From IMG/VR virus record IMGVR_UViG_3300031521_000317, positions 1-26,272 of that record: 26,272 nucleotides of DNA, one strand, 5' to 3'. Position 1 is the stretch's first letter. Every line of letters begins with the position of its first letter. Of this stretch, positions 22,073 to 26,272 are shown piece by piece. Position numbers and translations under genes: made by a program. Below the pieces are notes generated by a model, which was given only the letters and a program-made list of their open reading frames with translations, had not been told where the DNA came from and did not search any database. Source of the DNA: a virus.

Positions 22073-22273
22073 TATATATAGGAGGCTAACAGTTCCTCCA
22101 CTTAGGAATAGGTTTACCTCGTTTCTTGTCGGAATATTATATAGTTATATTATAGTTATATATATATACTGACAAGAATTATTTTTACCTATTCCTAGAG
22201 TGTGTTATTCTCAGTGAGATGACACTTTACATTTTACATACCTAGTAGACCTATTCCCATTCATACATTTTCT
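22073..22273. repeat. Nested palindrome in the intergenic region after the HNH-AP2 gene
   Basis: The main feature is a nested inverted repeat: outer arms TAGGAATAGGT (22103-22113) and ACCTATTCCTA (22187-22197), inner arms TCTTGTC (22124-22130) and GACAAGA (22171-22177), around an AT-only core of about 40 bases. Further copies of ACCTATTCC (near 22250) and a GTGT...ACAC hairpin containing TCTC-ACT-GAGA lie between this and the HNH-AP2 stop. No gene is seen here. Confidence 0.6.
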
Positions 22274-22777
22274 TTACTTAGGAATACTTTCTTCTTTAGG
22301 GAAGTTTAATTTAGCATATTCCCTGTATAATTCCTTCGCTTTCCTATCATAAGCTAATCCTGCTTCCTTTTCAGATACATATAATCCTAAATAATGGTTC
22401 TTTCCCTCGGAGTAGAGTTGTGCTTGCCACTGTTTATAGTATTTGTATACCCCTTTATATTGCGATGAACATCCCTTACGTTTAACTTGATTCCTGTTGT
22501 TATTTTTATGCTTGCATTCCCTTAAATTGCTTTCAAGGTTATTTAAAGTATCTCCATCCCTATGATCCACTACGTTTCCTTTCTTTGCTTTCATTACTTC
22601 CCTGTGCATATAGTATGTCCTATATACTCCTTCAATAGTCTGTCCTCTAGTTACGTAGTATTTACTGCCAGTTTTACTTAAACTCCACTCCCATTGCATT
22701 AAATATTTATAATACTTATCATCTACTAACGCAAACTTGCCTTTCCCATGTTTCCCATTTAACGCTATCTTTCGCAT
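22274..22777 (-). CDS. HNH homing endonuclease with AP2 DNA-binding domain
   Basis: A 167-aa protein. The HNH nuclease is in residues about 55-100 ('YMHREVMKAKKGNVVDHRDGD', 'TLNNLESNLRECKHKNNNRN'); an AP2/ERF-type domain follows ('SSQYKGVYKYYKQWQAQLYS', 'YLGLYVSEKEAGLAYDRKAK', ending 'YAKLNFP'). This is a standard freestanding homing endonuclease of Firmicute phages. It has its own promoter and AAAGGAG site, and is flanked on both sides by related GACAAG..ATTATTT..TACCT sequences, which may mark the insertion site. Confidence 0.9.
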   Translation of the reverse strand: MRKIALNGKHGKGKFALVDDKYYKYLMQWEWSLSKTGSKYYVTRGQTIEGVYRTYYMHREVMKAKKGNVVDHRDGDTLNNLESNLRECKHKNNNRNQVKRKGCSSQYKGVYKYYKQWQAQLYSEGKNHYLGLYVSEKEAGLAYDRKAKELYREYAKLNFPKEESIPK

Positions 22778-22803
22778 ACTATCACTCCTTTCCCCTTCCC
22801 CTC

Positions 22804-22832
22804 ATTATATATTAAATATTCCCTCTAGTCAA
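22804..22832 (-). promoter_or_regulatory. Promoter of the HNH-AP2 gene
   Basis: TTGACT (22827-22832, minus strand, 5/6), a 17-bp spacer and perfect TATAAT (22804-22809), about 20 bases before the AAAGGAG site and ATG at 22777. Confidence 0.8.
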
Positions 22833-23212
22833 GAAATTTACCTTATCATTCACATTAGTTGACAAGCATTATTTACCTAGGATTTTTACCTAATAATCTC
22901 ACTAAGGCAGGGCAATCTGCGACTTATTATGTAAACAAGGTGGGTGGGATCTAGAGTGACATAACAGGTTGACATAATTAGCAAGAAGAAAGTCCAAACT
23001 ACTTTGCTTATTATGTTAACAAGGTTAAGAATAATGTCATGTATATTATTCATATTATACATTTATTTATGCATGTATATTATTCATCATATACATAGAA
23101 ACATGAATATATGTAGTGTGTACAGAGGAATATACATAAAATATGTTTTTTATGGGAAGACGAATTTTACGCAGGTTAAACGATCTTTTTTATTGAATAC
23201 TAACTATTGAGT
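22833..23212. repeat. Gene-free, repeat-rich region
   Basis: No supported gene. Holds: a copy of the GACAAGCATTATTTACCTAGG element (22861-22881) related to 22171-22197; the octamer TGACATAA at 22957 and 22970; a 19-bp direct repeat with one mismatch, CTTATTATGTaAACAAGGT (22923-22941 and 23007-23025); and a 16-bp perfect direct repeat CATGTATATTATTCAT (23038-23053 and 23072-23087), each copy forming a hairpin with a following TATACAT/ATATACAT. The ORF on the plus strand here is made of these repeats and has no ribosome site. Candidate regulatory or replication region. Confidence 0.6.
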
Positions 23213-23251
23213 GAATAATAAAAACGCTCACAATCGATTTATGAGCGTTTT
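23213..23251. terminator. Bidirectional terminator-like hairpin without an adjacent gene
   Basis: A perfect 10-bp stem AAAACGCTCA (23221-23230) and TGAGCGTTTT (23242-23251) with an 11-base loop. In the minus direction it ends TTTTTATTATT; in the plus direction TTTTAGAGG. No ORF of note ends next to it on either strand; the region to 23340 holds nothing else. Confidence 0.65.
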
Positions 23252-23340
23252 AGAGGCATACACTTTTAGGCATAAACAGGGAATGAAAGGGTAATATTCT
23301 GGACATGATATCTATGTGATCTAGTATTGATAACTAGTAG

Positions 23341-23374
23341 ACAGCAAAAAGAAAGAGGAAAATTAATTCCTCTT
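23341..23374 (-). terminator. Terminator of the 256-aa gene operon
   Basis: Minus strand stem AAGAGGAA-loop TTAATT-TTCCTCTT followed by TCTTTTTGC, about 18 bases after the stop of the 44-aa gene. Confidence 0.78.
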
Positions 23375-23391
23375 ACTATGTTATCTATCTT

Positions 23392-23526
23392 TTAACATTC
23401 TTTGTATTCCTCTTCATTTTCCTCTATCGAATTGATAACGTACAATGGGCAATCATTACATTTTAATTTATCATTTATGCAATTCCCACTAAAGGTTAAT
23501 TGACACTTTTCTTGCGACTCATCCAT
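23392..23526 (-). CDS. Small cysteine-containing acidic protein, 44 aa
   Basis: Begins MDESQEKCQLTFSGNC and has 'CINDKLKCNDCPLYV', ending in an acidic stretch. The C-x6-C-x2-CP part resembles the C-terminal half of the eight-cysteine paralogues at 21506-21991, so it may be a shortened relative. The ATG overlaps the end of the upstream 46-aa gene. A terminator follows. Confidence 0.55.
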   Translation of the reverse strand: MDESQEKCQLTFSGNCINDKLKCNDCPLYVINSIEENEEEYKEC

Positions 23527-23659
23527 TATGTCCACAACATGCACAACTTGATATGCAATCCGACTTTACTATTCTGCTTGCAGTACATTTAGTATTATTG
23601 ATCTTTAAGTATTGTCTAAATGCTTTATTATTCCCTATGAATAATTTAATTATTTTCAT
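23519..23659 (-). CDS. Small basic protein with C-terminal cysteines, 46 aa
   Basis: Begins MKIIKLFIGNNKAFRQYLK and ends 'DCISSCACCGHNG', a cysteine knot-like tail. The ribosome site is weak (GAATTAAG), and the gene overlaps the next one by eight bases. It lies 38 bases after the 256-aa gene. Unknown function; moderate support because of the weak start. Confidence 0.45.
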   Translation of the reverse strand: MKIIKLFIGNNKAFRQYLKINNTKCTASRIVKSDCISSCACCGHNG

Positions 23660-23697
23660 CTTAATTCACATTCCCCATAAGGGGAAGAAAGGAGGAA

Positions 23698-24468
23698 CTA
23701 TTCCCCTTTCTTTTCTCCTTCCTCTGTAGTTACTACTTCATCTTTCTTTTTCAGTGATCTAGGTCTAACGGCTTTAGGCTTTTCTACTTTAGGCTTTTCC
23801 GCTTTTACTTCTTCCTTTTTTGCTTCCTCTACTTTAGGAATAGGGAGGTATATTCCTAAGTCTTTACTATCTCCATTGCTGTCAAAAACGATTGCTTTTT
23901 TTCCATCAAAATCAATGTTAGCATAGTCGATTGCTCCAACTACGTCTAGCTTCTTAAATGTCTTTTCGTCTTTATTCCATTCTAACATGATTCCAATCAT
24001 GTTAATTGACTTCCTAGCAATTGGATGAATGTGCAATACTTCCATTCCTATAATGTCTCTTCCCTCTTTCCATACTAGGCGGAATAAAGTATCAGGTTTT
24101 TTAGTAGTATTCGCTTTTATGATTGCGGTCATTGCATCAAAGTTAACTTTATTCTTCTTAACAGCTTCAATCATTTCTGCTTTTTTAGTAGCTACTTGAT
24201 TAGCTTCTTCTTTAATAGTGGTAACGGTATTAGCAACTTTATTATTATTATTATTATTATTATTAAGTTTGTCCCCTTTTGGTGCTTTAATAAATCCGGC
24301 TTTTAATGCTTTTTCAATATTCCCTTTGTTAAGAAGATCGAGTAAAGTTACTTTGGAATCACTGGCAAATTTGAAAATGCTGTCCATAACTTCTTTAGTG
24401 TTTTCCTTTTTTCCTGCTACAACATCATTGAAAAGTTTTTTTGCAGTATTGATTGTAAGAGTTGTCAT
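23698..24468 (-). CDS. Hypothetical protein with poly-Asn linker and charged tail, 256 aa
   Basis: Three parts: a helical N-terminus (1-65, 'AKKLFNDVVAGKKENTKEVM', 'SKVTLLDLLNKGN'), a linker with eight consecutive Asn encoded by (AAT)8, and a central domain (about 115-210, 'PDTLFRLVWKEGRDIIGMEV', 'IGIMLEWNKDEKTF', 'KKAIVFDSNGDSKDLGIYLP'). The tail has Lys/Glu/Pro repeats ('KVEKPKAVRPRSLKKKDE'). GGAAGTAATTAAA site before the ATG. It is the first gene downstream of the TGTCGAA array, so it might bind that site, but no DNA-binding fold is recognised. Confidence 0.7.
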   Translation of the reverse strand: MTTLTINTAKKLFNDVVAGKKENTKEVMDSIFKFASDSKVTLLDLLNKGNIEKALKAGFIKAPKGDKLNNNNNNNNKVANTVTTIKEEANQVATKKAEMIEAVKKNKVNFDAMTAIIKANTTKKPDTLFRLVWKEGRDIIGMEVLHIHPIARKSINMIGIMLEWNKDEKTFKKLDVVGAIDYANIDFDGKKAIVFDSNGDSKDLGIYLPIPKVEEAKKEEVKAEKPKVEKPKAVRPRSLKKKDEVVTTEEGEKKGE

Positions 24469-24501
24469 TTTAATTACTTCCTTTTTTACGTATTCCCTTT
24501 T

Positions 24502-24529
24502 AGTTTAGCATGTCCTCCTAAAGGGTAAA
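24502..24529 (-). promoter_or_regulatory. Possible weak promoter of the 256-aa gene
   Basis: TTTACC (24524-24529, 4/6), a 16-bp spacer and TAAACT (24502-24507) with an extended TGC in front, minus strand, about 35 bases before the ATG. Confidence 0.38.
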
Positions 24530-25040
24530 GCAGACACTTTATTAAGTTTTCAAAGAGCAGGGAAGCAACTAGGGGAATATTTAATTGATCTACTAATTAA
24601 TAGTATAAAGATATTCTATGCTAAAGTAAAGAAAAATATTCCTAATTCACAAAAGAATCGTTCGACAAATTTTGACAAAGGAACTGCCTCGGCGGGGGAT
24701 GAAGTCGTATATTTACGCTTATATAGAAGAAACAATATTCGACATTCTTCGACATATTCCTCTGTTAACATAAAAATAGTAACTATTATTATGGCAAAAG
24801 TCGTTCCCTGGTCACGTGTTGACATAACAACTATGCAATTATCACTTTTGTCGAATATTGTTGGATTATGTCGAATGTCGAAATATGCAACAATTTGTCG
24901 AATAATGTCGAATGTCGATCCTTGTCGAATCATGTAACATCTTGTCGGATCTTGCCTGTTGTTGTCGAATGTTCTCTTCTCAATACCCGCCTTTGCAGAA
25001 TTTGTCGAATGGTGTCGAATCTTGTCGGTCTTACCTACCT
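24530..25040. repeat. Iteron-like array of TGTCGAA/TTCGACA, candidate origin or partition site
   Basis: Nine exact TGTCGAA copies on the plus strand (first bases 24849, 24869, 24876, 24896, 24906, 24923, 24963, 25003, 25013), three near copies (24913, 24943, 25023) and three exact inverted copies TTCGACA (24661, 24738, 24748), with a near copy at 24671. Many intervals are 10, 20 or 40 bp, i.e. whole helical turns. An AT-rich stretch (about 24538-24655) lies at one side. No gene is supported. Two further inverted copies lie at 25736 and 25746. Pattern fits iterons bound by a replication initiator, a partition protein or a regulator. Confidence 0.7.
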
Positions 25041-25180
25041 CTTCGTCGTTCCTCGTTCCTTTCGTGCTTTCCGTTCCTCCTTCCCTACCCGTTCTTCCTC
25101 TTCCATATGTATATATATACGAATGGTAGAGCCTTTATACTTATACTTCATTCACTACCAGCCTCCCTCCTAATAGACGA
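25041..25180. other. Gene-free spacer between the array and the 138-aa gene's terminator
   Basis: A pyrimidine-rich plus strand (repeated TTCC/TTCG) and a TATATATATA tract. A 23-codon ATG frame on the minus strand (25037-25106 approximately) has no ribosome site and a low-complexity Arg/Glu product, so no gene is called. Confidence 0.4.
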
Positions 25181-25205
25181 AAAGAAAGCGGGATATTCTC
25201 CCGCT
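25181..25205 (-). terminator. Terminator of the 138-aa gene
   Basis: Minus strand stem AGCGGGA-loop GAATA-TCCCGCT followed by TTCTTTTCG, about 19 bases after the stop. Confidence 0.75.
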
Positions 25206-25223
25206 CATTCCTACCTTATATGA

Positions 25224-25640
25224 TCACACATCATATCCCCATGATTGTGTAACTAATGTTCTACTACCTCTACGATATATGCAAACTTTACTAGCAAAGT
25301 ATCTACCAGTACAATCATATGATGATGTCCAATCTGTTCCTTCTGAATCTACCCAATACATATCAATGTAAGTTCTAATCTCCTCATCATTCATCTTTTC
25401 ATTAAATACCCACCAGTGTGTTCCACTTTCCCCACATTCATCAAACAAGCGAGTGTGCATAGGATACTTTGCCAACATCATACATTCCTCAATAAATTCT
25501 GCAACGAACTCTTCACTAATGATTGATTGCTCGCCTTTGATGTTAGTAACAATAAATACTTTCTCATTTCTGAACCATGCTTCCTGCAACTTCAATCCTT
25601 TGATATCTAATACTGTAGCGAAACCTTTATCCATTTTCAT
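25224..25640 (-). CDS. Hypothetical protein, 138 aa
   Basis: The start is chosen at ATG 25640, seven bases after AAGGTG; in-frame ATGs at 25646 and 25634 are close alternatives. The product is acidic and Trp/Tyr-rich in its second half ('GTHWWVFNEKMNDEEIRTYI', 'YWVDSEGTDWTSSYDCTG') and ends 'TQSWGYDV'. Monocistronic with its own regulated-looking promoter and terminator, next to the repeat array, so probably an early gene. Family not recognised. Confidence 0.7.
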   Translation of the reverse strand: MKMDKGFATVLDIKGLKLQEAWFRNEKVFIVTNIKGEQSIISEEFVAEFIEECMMLAKYPMHTRLFDECGESGTHWWVFNEKMNDEEIRTYIDMYWVDSEGTDWTSSYDCTGRYFASKVCIYRRGSRTLVTQSWGYDV

Positions 25641-25677
25641 CTTCATTCACCTTGTCCTTTATTTGTTGTATTCATTC

Positions 25678-25726
25678 CTCATCGAGGAACTATCTACAGT
25701 ATAACATGTACCTACATACATGTCAA
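25678..25726 (-). promoter_or_regulatory. Promoter with operator-like palindromes
   Basis: Perfect TTGACA (25721-25726, minus strand), a 17-bp spacer and TATACT (25698-25703). The inverted repeat ACATGTA-N6-TACATGT (25704-25710, 25717-25723) fills the spacer and overlaps the -35. Near +10 a second palindrome TTCCTC-GAT-GAGGAA occurs. Both are good candidate repressor sites. Confidence 0.75.
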
Positions 25727-25752
25727 AAAGAATCGTTCGACATAATTCGACA
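25721..25752. repeat. Distal copies of the TTCGACA repeat
   Basis: TTCGACA at 25736 and 25746, ten bp apart; the preceding AAAAGAATCG is the same as before the copy at 24661, so a 17-bp block is shared between the two places. It adjoins the -35 of the 138-aa gene promoter. Confidence 0.6.
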
Positions 25753-25757
25753 ATGTA

Positions 25758-25798
25758 AATAGGAATGCGGACAAGGATACCTAATGATCATTCCTATT
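25758..25798. repeat. 10-bp inverted repeat after the microprotein gene
   Basis: AATAGGAATG (25758-25767) and CATTCCTATT (25789-25798) with a 21-base loop. It lies after the 30-aa gene and may end its transcript, although the T-run is poor (minus strand TTTACATTG). Confidence 0.45.
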
Positions 25799-25818
25799 CT
25801 CGTAACTCTCCTTTCAGC

Positions 25819-25911
25819 CTACCTATTGTAGTACATATGAATCAATGTACATATGCTTACACCAGCCATCATTCCTTCTACTACTAAAAGAATGGATAAT
25901 GTATCACTCAT
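25819..25911 (-). CDS. 30-aa membrane microprotein
   Basis: ATG 25911 with AAGGAGG eight bases upstream and an ATGA overlap with the preceding gene. The product (MSDTLSILLVVEGMMAGVSI..., ending MYYNR) is a single hydrophobic segment with polar ends. Function unknown. Confidence 0.55.
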   Translation of the reverse strand: MSDTLSILLVVEGMMAGVSICTLIHMYYNR

Positions 25912-26096
25912 GACCTAGCCCTCCTTCGCAAGGAACGGGGAATGACGGGAACAAAATCTTGAACACATTCCTCACATATATCTACCTTAGTACCTTTATT
26001 TGTTTTGTGAGTCCATAGTATAGCAAGTGTACCACATAACTCACATTTCTGTTTTTGACTTGCTTCTACAAATCTACCTCTTCTATTTCCTAACAT
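25908..26096 (-). CDS. Small zinc-ribbon protein, 62 aa
   Basis: Basic N-terminus (MLGNRRGRFVEASQKQ), then 'CELCGTLAILWTHKT' and 'DICEECVQDFVP', a CxxC-x19-CxxC ribbon, and an Arg-rich tail 'RSLRRRARS'. This layout resembles small phage zinc-finger proteins that bind nucleic acid. Strong AGGAGG site seven bases before the ATG; coupled to the next gene by ATGA. Confidence 0.7.
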   Translation of the reverse strand: MLGNRRGRFVEASQKQKCELCGTLAILWTHKTNKGTKVDICEECVQDFVPVIPRSLRRRARS

Positions 26097-26111
26097 ACTA
26101 TTTCCTCCTCT

Positions 26112-26145
26112 ATATGAAATGAATGCGGGAATTTCACCCGCTCAT
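26112..26145 (-). terminator. Possible weak terminator
   Basis: Minus strand GCGGG-loop TGAAATT-CCCGC with flanking GAAT/ATTC pairs, then ATTTCATATAG. It follows the stop of the truncated gene by three bases. The T-run is weak. Confidence 0.4.
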
Positions 26146-26147
26146 TC

Positions 26148-26272
26148 CTATTTACGATTAGCAAATGTTTCATCAACGTACTGTTGAATACCCATCCCTG
26201 CTCTACGAAGGAGGGGACGAATGCCGTAGGAGTTATCACAGGCTAATGCACGAACATACCGTTTCTCTGCAA
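26148..26272 (-). CDS. Partial CDS, C-terminal end of a gene entering from the right edge
   Basis: Forty codons ending in TAG: 'AEKRYVRALACDNSYGIRPL...YVDETFANRK'. Basic, helical in appearance. Its start is outside the window. The other two minus frames contain stops here, and a hairpin follows. No family can be assigned from this part. Confidence 0.6.
   Translation of the reverse strand, partial: AEKRYVRALACDNSYGIRPLLRRAGMGIQQYVDETFANRK

Noticed and set aside
23004-23210. Plus-strand frame of 68 codons in the repeat region, ending just before the hairpin at 23221
   Set aside because: Composed of the direct repeats, Ile/Tyr/His-rich low-complexity product, no ribosome site or promoter with a fitting -10 box.
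24616-24933. A 105-codon minus-strand frame across the TGTCGAA array
   Set aside because: No ribosome site before its ATG, composition set by the repeats (TTCGACA lacks stops), and no recognisable domain.
24651-25030. CRISPR array
   Set aside because: The repeated unit is only 7 bp, spacing is irregular multiples of 10 bp, orientation changes, and no cas genes are present.
24868-25223. Plus-strand frames of about 100 codons over the array
   Set aside because: They exist because TGTCGAA contains no stop codons in these frames; no ribosome sites; all other genes are on the minus strand.
25771-25798. Short ATG frame (22 codons) after the 30-aa gene that reads into the TTCGACA copies
   Set aside because: Ribosome site is poorly placed, the product is unremarkable, and it runs through an inverted repeat and regulatory repeats.
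1-26272. tRNA genes, integrase/attachment site, self-splicing intron
   Set aside because: No cloverleaf-like sequence, recombinase gene or intron core was recognised on reading; a covariance search would be needed to exclude them fully.

Overview
The window is a 26-kb piece of a double-stranded DNA tailed bacteriophage (siphovirus or myovirus type). Every supported gene lies on the minus strand. Purine-rich AAGGAGG-type ribosome binding sites, sigma-A promoters of the TTGACA-17-TATAAT form, low GC and frequent TTG/GTG starts point to a low-GC Firmicute host (Bacillales or a relative). The host species cannot be fixed from this sequence.

Read in the direction of transcription (high to low coordinates), the layout is as follows. 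(1) 26272-25040: the tail of a truncated gene, a zinc-ribbon gene, a 30-aa membrane peptide and an unknown 138-aa gene with a well-formed promoter and operator-like palindromes. (2) 25033-24480: a gene-free block with many copies of the heptamer TGTCGAA/TTCGACA spaced mostly in multiples of 10 bp, next to an AT-rich stretch; this is a candidate replication origin, partition site or multi-site operator. (3) 24468-23392: a 256-aa unknown protein and two tiny genes. (4) 23391-22072: a repeat-rich region with an HNH-AP2 homing endonuclease that has its own promoter. (5) 22054-18947: an operon of about 13 small genes (three tandem 8-cysteine paralogues, four small membrane proteins, zinc proteins). 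(6) 18895-17500: a 354-aa protein with two SAP/HeH-like repeats, and a 33-aa ORF between two terminators. (7) 17476-12483: small genes, a secreted 3D-domain protein, an HNH endonuclease, a PRPP-synthetase homologue, a NAMPT homologue and ThyX. (8) 12446-8899: dUTPase, B12-dependent ribonucleotide reductase, a small Cys protein and a P-loop kinase. (9) 8895-5521: ATP-dependent DNA ligase with small unknown genes. (10) 5595-1: the virion module, with large terminase, portal, a small protein, a scaffold-like protein, an N4-gp56-type major capsid protein and the start of a further gene.

Functionally, regions 7-9 form a nucleotide, NAD and DNA metabolism block: PRPP or ADPR-PP synthesis, nicotinamide transfer, dTMP synthesis, dUTP removal, ribonucleotide reduction, nucleotide phosphorylation and ligation. 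The most notable unit is the translationally coupled Prs-like/NAMPT-like pair with no adenylyltransferase (NMNAT) in the window. It matches the architecture of the NARP1 NAD+ reconstitution pathway (Adps + Namat) that phages use against NAD+-depleting immunity. Ordinary NAD salvage remains the alternative.

Transcription units are well marked: seven clear sigma-A-type promoters, all with 17-bp spacers, and a family of short terminators with similar TTAA-containing loops. One promoter (terL) is nested in the terminator of the preceding operon.
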